A stretch of 64,000 nucleotides of DNA from assembly GCA_035294785.1 (NCBI GenBank), contig DATGKF010000140.1:19181-83180 (forward strand), in the 5' to 3' direction. The first letter of the stretch is position 1. Every line of letters starts with the position of its first letter. The translations under genes and the position numbers were made by a program. The DNA is from Poindextera sp035294785. GTDB lineage: Bacteria; Pseudomonadota; Alphaproteobacteria; Caulobacterales; Caulobacteraceae. Below the pieces are notes generated by a model that was not told where the DNA came from, did not search any database, and saw only the letters and a program-made list of their open reading frames with translations. This document shows positions 50,703 to 58,701 of this stretch, one piece after another.

Positions 50703-50793
50703 TCATCCTCGGCCGGAGCGAAGCGGAGTGCCGGGGATCCATGAACACCTGATCGACGTCGGTGTTCATGGGTGGCCCGAACAAGTCGGGCCA
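50703..50793. repeat. Composite palindromic intergenic repeat, convergent terminator region
   Basis: Three hairpins lie between the convergent ends of the genes at 50679 and 50820. One is imperfect with CCTCGGC/GCCGGGG ends (50707-50736). A perfect 11-bp stem follows, CCATGAACACC (50739-50749) with GGTGTTCATGG (50761-50771). The last is an 8-bp stem, TGGCCCGA (50773-50780) with TCGGGCCA (50786-50793). The tandem palindromes look like a mobile intergenic repeat and may act as a bidirectional terminator. Confidence 0.55.
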
Positions 50794-50819
50794 TGACGGT
50801 GAGGGGGATTCTGCCGTCG

Positions 50820-51806
50820 CTAAACCACCAGCACGATCTTTCCCAGGTGGTCGCCGGAGTCGATGCGGGCGTGGGCTTTGCCGGCTTCGGCCAGCGGGAA
50901 AGTCTGGTCGATGATCGTCTTCACCTTGCCCGCCGCGATCCACGGCCAGACGACGCGTTCGACCTCGCCCGCGAGCCTGGCTTTCTCGTCGGCGTCGCGC
51001 GGCCTCAGCGTCGAGCCGGTGATCACCGCCCGTTTTTGCATGATGCGCCCGAGATTCAGCTCCACGCTCGCCCCGCCGAGCGTGGCGATCATCACGATGC
51101 GGCCGCCGGTGTTCAGCGTCTCGAACTCGCGCGCCACATAGTCGCCGCCGACCATGTCCAGCACCACGTCCACCCCGCCCTCCGCCTGGGCGACCAGCAC
51201 GAAATCCTCGGTCGTCGCATCCACGGCCCGATCGGCGCCGAGGCTCATCGCTGCGGCGGCCTTGTCGGCGCCGCGGCCGGTCGCCAGCACCTTGGCGCCG
51301 GCGGCCTTGCCCATCTGGATGGCGGTGACGCCGATGCCCGACGTCGCTCCGTGCACCATCAGCGTCTCGCCGGCTTGCAGGCGTCCGCCCTCGAACACGT
51401 TGGCGTAGACGGTGAACACCGTCTCCGGCAGGCCCGCCGCCTCGACCGCGCTCAGCCCCTTCGGCGTCGGCAGCGCGTGGCGGGCGTCGACGACGGCGTA
51501 CTCCGCATAGCCCCCGCCGCCGAGCAGCGCGGTCACCGCGTCGCCGACCTTCCACCGCGGCGCGCCCTCGCCGAGGGCGGCCACCTCGCCGGCGACTTCC
51601 AGCCCCATGGTCGCCGGCGCGCCCGGCGGCGGCGGATAGAAGCCCAGCCGCTGGATGACGTCCGGGCGGTTCACGCCGGCGGCCGCCACCTTGATCAGGA
51701 TCTGCCCCGGGCCCGGCGACGGCGTCGCGATCCGCACCGGCTTCAGCGCCTCGGGCGGGCCCTTGCCGCCCTCGATGGCGATGGCTGTCATCTGCGCGGG
51801 GATCAT
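50820..51806 (-). CDS. NAD(P)H-quinone oxidoreductase (PIG3-like MDR)
   Basis: 328 residues from ATG 51806 with AAGGAG upstream; the much longer ORF is a run-on. PIG3/quinone oxidoreductase: GQILIKVAAAGVNRPDVIQRLGFYPPPPGAP near residue 36, GLEVAGEVAALGEG, LMVHGATSGIGVTAIQMGK near 144, VVLDMVGGDYV near 212. No zinc ligands. It reduces quinones with NADPH. Divergent from the DUF1192 gene. Confidence 0.87.
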   Translation of the reverse strand: MIPAQMTAIAIEGGKGPPEALKPVRIATPSPGPGQILIKVAAAGVNRPDVIQRLGFYPPPPGAPATMGLEVAGEVAALGEGAPRWKVGDAVTALLGGGGYAEYAVVDARHALPTPKGLSAVEAAGLPETVFTVYANVFEGGRLQAGETLMVHGATSGIGVTAIQMGKAAGAKVLATGRGADKAAAAMSLGADRAVDATTEDFVLVAQAEGGVDVVLDMVGGDYVAREFETLNTGGRIVMIATLGGASVELNLGRIMQKRAVITGSTLRPRDADEKARLAGEVERVVWPWIAAGKVKTIIDQTFPLAEAGKAHARIDSGDHLGKIVLVV

Positions 51807-51893
51807 GGCCGCTGCTCCTTGCGCTTGCGTCTTCCGGTCGCGGACGGTCAGATAGGCGACAATCGCCACAGAGCGAAAGCCTGGAGAGCGCCG

Positions 51894-52094
51894 ATGCTTG
51901 AAGAACCGCCGCCGCCGCGGCGCCATCGCGGCGAGGCCCTGACCGAGGCCATGCGCGAGGACCTCGACCTCTTTGCGATCGAGGATTTGAACGAGCGCAT
52001 CGAAATCCTCGAAACGGAGCTGGCGCGCGTTCGGGCGCAGATCGAGCGAAAACACGCCGGCCGCGCCGCCGCCGACGCCTTGTTCAAACGATAG
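51894..52094 (+). CDS. DUF1192 family small protein
   Basis: 66 residues from ATG 51894 with GGAGAG upstream. DUF1192: LDLFAIEDLNERIEILETELARVRAQIERKHA (written in two parts: LDLFAIEDLNERIEILET and ELARVRAQIERKHA) is an amphipathic coiled coil at residues ~23-55. Alphaproteobacteria-restricted family of unknown role. It lies 107 bp before rcdA on the same strand. Confidence 0.8.
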   Translation: MLEEPPPPRRHRGEALTEAMREDLDLFAIEDLNERIEILETELARVRAQIERKHAGRAAADALFKR

Positions 52095-52201
52095 AAACCA
52101 GAGGCGGGTAGGGTCGTCGTTCGCCTGGGGGTGGCATGGGGGTTGCAGCCCAGGCGCTCCAGGGCCGCATTCTTCCCAAGGCGAGGGTGAGAGATCAGCT
52201 G

Positions 52202-52720
52202 ATGAGCGAACCGGTCGTCGAACCCGCGCCCGAGACGGGCGAGTGGCGCGCGAGCGTCGTGCTCGACTTCGCGCGCTCGGAGCTTTTCGACCGTACGTTC
52301 CAGGAAGGCATGTCGCTGGTCGAGGAGACGGCCAGCTACCTCGACGGGCCCGGCCGGCAGGAATCGAAGTCGCTCGAGCGCCGCGCGGCGCTGGGCTACG
52401 CCGGCGAGAGCATGCGACTGACGACGCGGCTGATGCAGGTGGCCTCGTGGCTCTTGGTGCAGCGCGCCGTCCGCGAGGGCGAGATGGATCCGGCCAAGGC
52501 GTGCGATGCGCGCTACCGCCTCGGCGCAGAGCGCGCCTCCCTTGGCGACGGCGCCGCCGACCTGCCGCGCGGCCTGCGCGGCCTGCTTGACCGCTCCGAG
52601 CGGCTCTACGAGCGCGTGCTGCACCTCGACAGGCGCATGTATCTGGACGTGGGCGAGACCGAACAGCCGCACCCGGTGCTCTCGCAGCTGGAAAAGCTGC
52701 AAGCCGCCTTCGGCCGCTAA
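52202..52720 (+). CDS. rcdA: CtrA-degradation adaptor RcdA (DUF1465)
   Basis: 172 residues from ATG 52202 (MSEPVVEP); a longer ORF start 22 codons earlier is less likely. DUF1465 signature: DFARSELFDRTFQEGMSLV, ETASYLDGPGRQESKSLERR near residue 42, YAGESMRLTTRLMQVASWLL near 65, QRAVREGEM near 85. A three-helix bundle. In Caulobacter, RcdA with CpdR and PopA delivers CtrA to the ClpXP protease at the cell pole. That matches the CtrA-box-like sites elsewhere in the window. Confidence 0.88.
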   Translation: MSEPVVEPAPETGEWRASVVLDFARSELFDRTFQEGMSLVEETASYLDGPGRQESKSLERRAALGYAGESMRLTTRLMQVASWLLVQRAVREGEMDPAKACDARYRLGAERASLGDGAADLPRGLRGLLDRSERLYERVLHLDRRMYLDVGETEQPHPVLSQLEKLQAAFGR

Positions 52721-52726
52721 GCCTTT

Positions 52727-53596
52727 TTACGAACCCGCCATTCGCCGCATCACCGCGTCGAGCGTTGGCCACGGCGGGCCGTCGCGCAGCGTGCTGACGA
52801 GCTCTCGGCCGACCCGGCGACCGTCCGGGAATTCGTCGCCCACATCCCACCGCCACGCCGCGACCATCGCCAGCACGAGAGCCCGGCACTGCCCGAGCCG
52901 GTCCTGATCGACGTCCGGGTAGTGCTCGATGACCGCTGCGGGGACATGGGCGAGGTCGAACTCGACCGGCCCCCGGCAACACGTCTCGAGGTCGATGAAC
53001 ACCGGCCCGTCCTTCGTGTTGAGCAGGTTGCCCGGGTGCGGCTCGCCGTGCAGCAACTGCTCGGCGACGCCACGGTCGGCGATCGTTCGCCTCAGGGCGC
53101 CTAAGGTGCTGCCGAGAAGCTCGCGATCCGCATCGGCGAGATCCGGCGTTTGGTCGCGGCGCGCCACCAGCTGCTGAGCTTCTGCGACCCGATCAGTGAA
53201 ATGCGGCGTGGCGATATCGAGCTTGCGCATGCCGGCGTGCAGCCGCTCGAGCGCGCGCGCATAGTCGACCGGCGCCACCCCCTGACCCGTCACCGGCGCA
53301 TAGTAGGTCCACAGCGTGACCGCAAAGCCGTCGCGCTCATAGACCCACGGCGCCACGCGAGGCTCGAGGGCGGCCACTGGGCACTCGGTGTCGGCCAGTC
53401 GTTGAGCAAGCTCGATTTCGAATTCAGCCACCTGGTGGGCCCGCGGCGCCACCCGCGCGAGGACGTCGCAGGGCCGCAGATGCAGGGCGAGCTTGTTCGA
53501 GTTCTGAAGAACGATCGCGTCGTCGACCGTCAGGCCAAGCGATGCGGCGATCGACACGGCCGCGGCCACCGCGCGCGAAACCTCAGATGCCTGCAA
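52727..53596 (-). CDS. Phosphotransferase, aminoglycoside-phosphotransferase-like kinase
   Basis: 289 residues. Kinase-like fold: brenner-type HGEPHPGNLLNTKDGPVFIDLETC near residues 184-207 (catalytic Asp replaced by Glu in HGEPHPGN; metal Asp in FIDLE). An N-terminal lobe has AIVLQNSNKLALHLRPCDVLARV. With Glu in place of the catalytic Asp, activity is uncertain; the family phosphorylates antibiotics, sugars, choline or amino acids. Convergent with rcdA. Confidence 0.8.
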   Translation of the reverse strand: MQASEVSRAVAAAVSIAASLGLTVDDAIVLQNSNKLALHLRPCDVLARVAPRAHQVAEFEIELAQRLADTECPVAALEPRVAPWVYERDGFAVTLWTYYAPVTGQGVAPVDYARALERLHAGMRKLDIATPHFTDRVAEAQQLVARRDQTPDLADADRELLGSTLGALRRTIADRGVAEQLLHGEPHPGNLLNTKDGPVFIDLETCCRGPVEFDLAHVPAAVIEHYPDVDQDRLGQCRALVLAMVAAWRWDVGDEFPDGRRVGRELVSTLRDGPPWPTLDAVMRRMAGS

Positions 53597-53662
53597 GGGA
53601 GAGCTCCGGCGGACGCCAAACGCGCCTCACCCACGCAGTTGGCGGTTGGCGCGGCGGGCGGC

Positions 53663-53887
53663 CTACTTCTTAAGGAAGCCGCCGTACTTGGCCGCAAAGC
53701 GCGACACGCGTCCGCCGCGGTCGACCAGCGCCTGGTTGCCGCCGGTCCACGCCGGGTGGGTCTTGGGATCGACGTCCAGATTGAGGGTCGCGCCCTCCTG
53801 CCCGTAGGTCGAGCGCGTCTGATAGCTGGTCCCGTCGGTCATCACTACGGTGATGAGGTGATAGTCGGGATGGGTATCCTGTTTCAT
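53663..53887 (-). CDS. rpmE: 50S ribosomal protein L31
   Basis: 74 residues from ATG 53887. L31 hallmarks: HPDYHLITVVMTDGTSYQTR, STYGQEGATLNLDVDPKTHPAWTGG, and RVSRFAAKYGGF. No Cys residues at all, so this is the zinc-free (C-) form. Monocistronic. Confidence 0.95.
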   Translation of the reverse strand: MKQDTHPDYHLITVVMTDGTSYQTRSTYGQEGATLNLDVDPKTHPAWTGGNQALVDRGGRVSRFAAKYGGFLKK

Positions 53888-53973
53888 CGTCGCTCGCGGC
53901 CTTTTCCGGGAAGGGCGCGCCTATACACGAGCGGCGGGTCGCAAGGCAAGGACGCGCGGGATAAAGCGAGGCC

Positions 53974-55029
53974 ATGCGAGCAGCGCGGCGAAAGGCGGAA
54001 CGAAAGGCTCCTGCGGCGCGGCCGGCCCGCGGACCGACGCCTGCGCCGGCGCAGCCGCTCTTTCTCTTCCTCGCCGAGCCCGGCCTCGGCGATCTGGCGC
54101 TGCACGAGCTCAAGCATCTGAAGCTGACGCAGCGCAAGGCGCGGCCGCTGAAAGCGCGGCTGCGCAACCACGACATGCTGGTCCTGCCCGGCCATCTGGT
54201 CGAGCCCAGCCGCGCGCGGTCCAGGCTCTGCACCAACGTGCTGCGGGCGCCGATCTTTGGCCGCGGCGCGGTGACGCCGCGCCAGCTCGACGCGCTGGCG
54301 GCGCTCTGCCGCCGCGGCGGCTACAAGCGCATCGTCTCGACCGTGACCGGCGAGGCGTTCGCCCGCCAGGACCTGCTGCGCTGGTTGACCCGTGAACTGG
54401 CGGCGCGCGGCGTGACCCTGGCGGCCAGCGGCCGCGCGCTCTGGCTCATCGTCGTCGACGCCGCCTTCTACCTCGCCGAGGAGATCCAGAACCATCACGA
54501 CGCGCCGGGCCGGGGCGCGGCCTCGACCCGCAGCGGCGCCCTGCCGGCCACCATCGGCGCGGCCATGGCGTTCGCGGCCCAACTGGGCGAGGGCGAGGTG
54601 GTCTGGGACCCGGTCGCGGGCTCCGGCGGCCTCTTGGCCGAGGTCGGAGCGCTCGCCCCCGGCGCGCGCCTGCTCGCCACCGACATCGACCCGGCCGCCG
54701 TGGCCGCGCTCGGCGGCCGCTTCGGCCCGCGCGCCTGGTGCGAGATCGCCGACGCCGCCGGCGTCGCGCTGCCCGGTCCGCCGCTGACGCTGACCATCGC
54801 CAACCTGCCCTTCGGCAAGCGCTATGCGGCGCAAGGCGGGACGACGGCCTTCTACGCCGACGTGATCGCGAACGCGCTTCGCCACGCGGGCCCTGGCTGG
54901 CGCGGCGTCTTCCTCACGAGCGACACCAACGCGATGCGCACGGCCGCCCGCGGCCTTTCCCTCACCGCCATCGCCGACCTCAAGATCCGCGGGCTGCCGG
55001 CCGCCATCTGGAAAGTCGAGCGGCCTTAA
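53974..55029 (+). CDS. Class I SAM-dependent methyltransferase, RNA methylase-like
   Basis: 351 residues from ATG 53974. A basic N-terminus (KAERKAPAARPARGPTPAP) precedes a THUMP-like segment (about residues 30-165: LFLAEPGLGDLALHELKHLK). Then a Rossmann methyltransferase has motif I WDPVAGSGGLLAEV near 211 and motif IV NLPFGKRYA near 275 (N-x-P-F/Y type of N6-adenine or guanine-N2 RNA methylases such as RlmL or Trm11). Likely tRNA or rRNA methylation. It ends overlapping the inositol phosphatase stop by 4 bases (convergent). Confidence 0.7.
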   Translation: MRAARRKAERKAPAARPARGPTPAPAQPLFLFLAEPGLGDLALHELKHLKLTQRKARPLKARLRNHDMLVLPGHLVEPSRARSRLCTNVLRAPIFGRGAVTPRQLDALAALCRRGGYKRIVSTVTGEAFARQDLLRWLTRELAARGVTLAASGRALWLIVVDAAFYLAEEIQNHHDAPGRGAASTRSGALPATIGAAMAFAAQLGEGEVVWDPVAGSGGLLAEVGALAPGARLLATDIDPAAVAALGGRFGPRAWCEIADAAGVALPGPPLTLTIANLPFGKRYAAQGGTTAFYADVIANALRHAGPGWRGVFLTSDTNAMRTAARGLSLTAIADLKIRGLPAAIWKVERP

Positions 55030-55820
55030 GCGGCCGCTTTGAGCCGTTCGAGGATCAGCGGATGCAGCTGGTCGTTGGCGGCCAGGATGCCGCCGTCGGC
55101 GAGCGGATCTGGGCCGCCGTCCGTGGCGGTGACCGTCCCGCCGGCTTCGCGCACCAGAAGGACGCCGGCGGCCACGTCCCATTTGCTCAGGCCGCGCTCC
55201 CAGTGGCCGTCGAAGCGGCCGGCGGCGACGAAGGCCAGATCGAGCGCGGCGGAGCCAAAGCGGCGGACGCCCGAGACCCGCTGGGCGATCTGGTGCAGCT
55301 CCTTCAGGAACACCGCGTGCCCGCCGGCGCCCAGGAAGGGGATGCCGGTGGCGAGCACGCTCTCGGCCAGGTCGCGGCGCACGGCGACGCGCAGGCGCTT
55401 GTCGTTCAGAAACGCGCCCCGCCCCTTCTCGGCCCAGAAGAGCTCGTTCGAGACGGGGTTGTGGGTGACAGCGGCGACGATCTCGCCGGCGCGCTCCAGC
55501 GCGATGTTGACCGCGAAGTGGGGGATGGCGTGCAGAAAGTTGGTCGTCCCGTCCAGCGGGTCGACGATCCAGGTGTGGGTCTTGTCAGTGCCCTCGATCA
55601 GCCCGCGCTCCTCGCCGAGGAAGCCGTACCCGGGCCGGGCCTTGAGCAGCGCGTCGAACAGCGTCTGCTCGGCCTTCAGGTCGGCGGCGGAGACATAGTC
55701 GGCCGGCCCCTTCTTCGAGACCTGCAGCTCGCCCACCTCGCCGAAGTCGCGGTTCAGTCCCCGCGCGGCCTTGCGCGCCGCATCGCTCATCACCTTGATC
55801 AGGGCCGAAGGCGTGCTCAT
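55026..55820 (-). CDS. suhB: Inositol monophosphatase family protein
   Basis: 264 residues from ATG 55820. IMPase motifs are FGEVGELQVSKKGPADYV, SAADLKAEQTLFDAL, GFLGEERGLIEG near 70, WIVDPLDGTTNFLHAIPHF near 85 and WDVAAGVLLVREAGG near 215. Mg-dependent phosphatase on inositol or related sugar phosphates; in E. coli SuhB also assists rRNA transcription complexes. Directly after efp on the same strand (7 bp). Confidence 0.9.
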   Translation of the reverse strand: MSTPSALIKVMSDAARKAARGLNRDFGEVGELQVSKKGPADYVSAADLKAEQTLFDALLKARPGYGFLGEERGLIEGTDKTHTWIVDPLDGTTNFLHAIPHFAVNIALERAGEIVAAVTHNPVSNELFWAEKGRGAFLNDKRLRVAVRRDLAESVLATGIPFLGAGGHAVFLKELHQIAQRVSGVRRFGSAALDLAFVAAGRFDGHWERGLSKWDVAAGVLLVREAGGTVTATDGGPDPLADGGILAANDQLHPLILERLKAAA

Positions 55821-55827
55821 CGCGCGC

Positions 55828-56394
55828 TCAGTCGGCGCGGCGCATGTACTCGCCGGTCTCCGTCGAGACGAGCACGCGTTCGCCGGCGCCCATGTAGGGC
55901 GGGATCATGATGCGCATGCCGTTCGAGGCCTTGGCGGGCTTGTAGGACGATGACGCCGTCTGGCCCCGCACCACCGCGTCGGCCTCGACGATCTCCAGCA
56001 CCACGGTCTCCGGCAGCTCGATGCCGATCGGCCGCTCCTCGTAGAACTCCAGCACCACCTGCATGCCGTCCTGCAGATACTGCGCCCGTTCCTCGCCGAC
56101 GAAGTCGATGTTGAGCTCGATCTGGTCGTAGGTCTTGGTGTCCATGAACACGAGCATGTCGCCGTTGGCGTAGAGGTACTGGAAGTCCTTCTGCTCCAGC
56201 GTCACCCGCTCGACCGTGTCGGACGAGCGGAAGCGTTCGTTCAGCTTGCGTCCGTCGATGAGGTTCTTCAGCTCAACCTGCGCGAAGGCGCCGCCCTTGC
56301 CGGGCTTCACGTGCGCGGTCTTCACCGCCACCCAGAGGCCGCCCTCGTGCTGGATCACATTGCCGGGCTTGATGGCGTTTCCGTTGATTTTCAT
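55828..56394 (-). CDS. efp: Elongation factor P
   Basis: 188 residues from ATG 56394. EF-P: KINGNAIKPGNVIQHEGGLW, the modification loop HVKPGKGGAFAQVELKN with the lysine expected to be modified (near residue 34), ERFRSSDTVERVTLE, and the C-terminal OB parts ending NGMRIMIPPYMGAG. It relieves ribosome stalling at polyproline. No epmA or epmB genes are in view. 7 bp upstream of suhB. Confidence 0.94.
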   Translation of the reverse strand: MKINGNAIKPGNVIQHEGGLWVAVKTAHVKPGKGGAFAQVELKNLIDGRKLNERFRSSDTVERVTLEQKDFQYLYANGDMLVFMDTKTYDQIELNIDFVGEERAQYLQDGMQVVLEFYEERPIGIELPETVVLEIVEADAVVRGQTASSSYKPAKASNGMRIMIPPYMGAGERVLVSTETGEYMRRAD

Positions 56395-56481
56395 GGGCTT
56401 TCTGAGACTCGGCGAACGGATGGCTGGACGGGAGGCGGACCCTACTAGAGAGCCGCCCCCGCAAAGGCAAGGCGAGCAGCC

Positions 56482-56751
56482 TTAGGCCCGCTCCATCGCC
56501 CTACGCAGAATGGCGTTGATCCGCCGCTGCCAGCCGGCGCCGGTCGCCTTGAAGTGATCCAGCACGTCGGGATCGAGCCTCAGCGAGACGGCCTTCTTCG
56601 GAGCGTCGACCTTCGGCCGGCCACGGCGCTTGCCAAATGCGGCGAGAACCTCTGGCGGCAACACCTCGGCGCCGGGCCTTCCGCGCGCGAAGTCCGCTTC
56701 CGTCCACTCCGGATTTTCGTCGTCGAAAGCGACCTTTCGATCACTGGCCAT
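56482..56751 (-). CDS. brnA: BrnA-family antitoxin
   Basis: 89 residues from ATG 56751. DDENPEWTEADFARGRPGAEVLPPEVLAAFG is the N-terminal BrnA part (written in pieces: DDENPEWTEADFARGRP and GAEVLPPEVLAAFG), and the C-terminal ribbon-helix-helix VSLRLDPDVLDHFKATGAGWQ binds DNA and BrnT. Type II antitoxin that autoregulates the brnTA operon. Its start overlaps the end of the brnT reading frame by 11 bases. The partner toxin is frameshifted. Confidence 0.83.
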   Translation of the reverse strand: MASDRKVAFDDENPEWTEADFARGRPGAEVLPPEVLAAFGKRRGRPKVDAPKKAVSLRLDPDVLDHFKATGAGWQRRINAILRRAMERA

Positions 56752-57003
56752 AGCGAACCATCTCCTCCTCGTGCGCCCGCCGCAGGCTGATGACCCGTAT
56801 CGCCTCCGCCCGAAGGGTGAAGACGAGGCAGTGGCCACGCCCCTCGATGCGGCCGAAGGCGCGGAATCTGAGCTCCCCACAGCTCCGACGGTCGTCGACG
56901 ACGACCGTCGCGGCCGCCAGGTCCATCAACTCGGCGTCGCCCAGCGAAACGCCATGCTGTCCAGGTTGGCCTCGTCTTTGGCGGCATCGTATTCGATCTG
57001 CAC
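56741..57003 (-). pseudogene. brnT: BrnT-family toxin, frameshifted
   Basis: The GTG at 57003 starts MQIEYDAAKDEANLD in one frame. The rest of BrnT continues in another, from HGVSLGDAELMDLAAATV to SLRRAHEEEMVRYG (stop at 56741). Between GAC (56961-56959) and the CAT (56956-56954) of the expected K/R-HG segment only two bases remain, so one base is missing near 56957. BrnT is an RNase; the truncated product would be inactive. A sequencing error or programmed frameshift cannot be excluded. The length otherwise is 88 codons, normal for the family. Confidence 0.72.
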
Positions 57004-57033
57004 GATTTAATGTAGTACGAAAAATCGCTGCGT

Positions 57034-57660
57034 CTAGGCCGCGAACTTGGCGTTGAAGCCGCGCACGGCCCCCGCCGGGCCGTCTTCATAGGCCCAGACG
57101 CCGGCGGAGACCGCGAGGAAGTCGGCGCCGGCGGCGATGAGCGGCGCGCAGTTTTCGACGGTGATCCCGCCGATGGCGACGCACGGCGTTTCGGCGATGG
57201 CCTGCCAGTCCTCCAGCAGCTCGATCTCGGGATGGCCGATGGCCGCTTTCGTGGTCGTCGGAAAGAAGGCGCCGAAGGCGACGTAGTCGGCGCCCGCCTC
57301 GGCCGCCTCCATCGCCAGGTGCTTGCTGTCGTGGCAGGTCACGCCGACCATCCGCTCGCGGCCCACCGCCGCCCGCGCGGCCGCGTAGGGCGCATCGTCC
57401 TGGCCGATATGCACGCCGTCGCAGCCGAAGCGGACGGCGAGGTCCGGCCGGTCGTTCAGGATCACCGCGACCGCGTGCGAGCGCGCGATGGGCGAAAGCG
57501 CCTCGCAGGCGCGGGCGATCTCGTCATCCGAGGCGGGTTTTAGCCGGATCTGCAGGGCGGCGACGTCGCCGGCGCCCAGCGCGGCCTTCAGCGTGTCGGC
57601 GAACGCCGCGAGGTCGGCGATCGCGGGCGGGGTGACGAGATAGAGGCGGCAGCGCGCCAG
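57034..57660 (-). CDS. thiE: Thiamine-phosphate synthase, apparent CTG start
   Basis: About 208 residues if it starts at CTG 57660. The ThiE body is complete: CRLYLVTPPAIADLAAFA at the N-terminus, ILNDRPDLAVRFGCDGVHIGQDD, VGVTCHDSKHLAMEAAEAGADYVAFGAFFP and CVAIGGITVENCAPLIAAGADF. It joins HMP-PP and thiazole phosphate. No ATG, GTG or TTG occurs between an in-frame TGA inside fba and the codon for Ile at 57465, whereas the family needs the first ~65 residues. The CTG lies four bases after the fba stop, so translational coupling to fba may help initiation. Confidence 0.8.
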   Translation of the reverse strand: MARCRLYLVTPPAIADLAAFADTLKAALGAGDVAALQIRLKPASDDEIARACEALSPIARSHAVAVILNDRPDLAVRFGCDGVHIGQDDAPYAAARAAVGRERMVGVTCHDSKHLAMEAAEAGADYVAFGAFFPTTTKAAIGHPEIELLEDWQAIAETPCVAIGGITVENCAPLIAAGADFLAVSAGVWAYEDGPAGAVRGFNAKFAA

Positions 57661-57664
57661 GGCC

Positions 57665-58684
57665 CTACGCGGCCTTTTCCAGCGCGCCTTCCCAGCGGCC
57701 GAGGCTGGCCAGGCTGTTCATGCGCGCGCGATGGGCGAAGGCGCGCTGGGCGGCCGTGGCGTTTTCCGCCTTGCCGGACCAGGCCTTCTGCGGCGCGTGC
57801 TGCAGCGCGCGACCGTAGGAGAACGTGAGCTTCCATGGGAGGTCGCCGAGCTTGTTCATCGCGTCCAGGTGCGCCGTCGCCGCCTCGTCGCTCTGGCCGC
57901 CGGAGAGGAAGGCGATCCCCGGCACGCTCGCCGGCACGCACACCTTCAGCGTCGCCACGGTCCGCCGCGCCACGTCGTCGACCGACGCCTGGCGCGGGCA
58001 GTCCTGGCCGCAGACGACCATGTTCGGCTTCAGCACCATGCCTTCCAGCGCCACCCGCTGCTCGAAGAGCTCCTGGAACACCGTCTTCAGCGTCAGCCGC
58101 GTGGCGGCCTCGCAGGCTTCGATGTCGTGGTCGCCGTCCATCAAGACTTCGGGCTCGACGATCGGCACGATGTCGGCCGCCTGGCAGATCGCGGCGTAGC
58201 GCGCCAGCATGTGGGCGTTGGCCTTCACAGCGCCCCAGCTTGGCCGGCCATCGCCGATGTAGAGGGTGGCCCGCCACTTGGCGAACCGGGCGCCGCGCTC
58301 GCGGTCCTTGGCCAGCCGCTCGCCGAGGCCGTCGAGGCCCTCGGTCAGCGTCTCGCCGGGAAATCCGGCCATGGGCTTTGCGCCGCCGTCGACCTTGATG
58401 CCCGGCACGGCGCCGGCGCGCCTGATCAGCTCGACCAGCGGGGTCCCGTCGGCGGCGTCCTGGTAGAGGGTCTCGGAAAAGAGGATGACGCCCGAGATGT
58501 GCGACATGCCCTCGGCGGCGCGGAACATCAGTTCGCGGTAGTCGCGCCGGTTCTCCTCGGTGTTCTCGACCCCGATCGCGTCGAAGCGCTTCTGGATTGT
58601 GCCGGTGGACTCATCGGCGGCCAGGATGCCCTTGCCGGCCTCGACCATCTGCTCCGCGATCGCGTTCAGCGCCTTCAGATCCAT
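57665..58684 (-). CDS. fba: Class I fructose-bisphosphate aldolase
   Basis: 339 residues from ATG 58684 (GGGCGAG upstream). Eukaryote-type class I aldolase: GKGILAADESTGTIQKRFD, ENRRDYRELMF, SGVILFSETLYQ, GIKVDGG, the Schiff-base lysine in GMVLKPNMVVCGQ near residue 220, and GIAFLSGGQSDE near 260. It splits fructose-1,6-bisphosphate in glycolysis or runs the reverse in gluconeogenesis. Downstream of pgk (18 bp), upstream of thiE. Confidence 0.93.
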   Translation of the reverse strand: MDLKALNAIAEQMVEAGKGILAADESTGTIQKRFDAIGVENTEENRRDYRELMFRAAEGMSHISGVILFSETLYQDAADGTPLVELIRRAGAVPGIKVDGGAKPMAGFPGETLTEGLDGLGERLAKDRERGARFAKWRATLYIGDGRPSWGAVKANAHMLARYAAICQAADIVPIVEPEVLMDGDHDIEACEAATRLTLKTVFQELFEQRVALEGMVLKPNMVVCGQDCPRQASVDDVARRTVATLKVCVPASVPGIAFLSGGQSDEAATAHLDAMNKLGDLPWKLTFSYGRALQHAPQKAWSGKAENATAAQRAFAHRARMNSLASLGRWEGALEKAA

Positions 58685-58701
58685 CTCGCCCCTCGTCCGT
58701 C

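Noticed and set aside
56482..57003. Programmed -1/+1 frameshift in brnT
   Set aside because: No slippery heptamer or downstream pseudoknot is evident at the shift; mutation or sequencing error is simpler.
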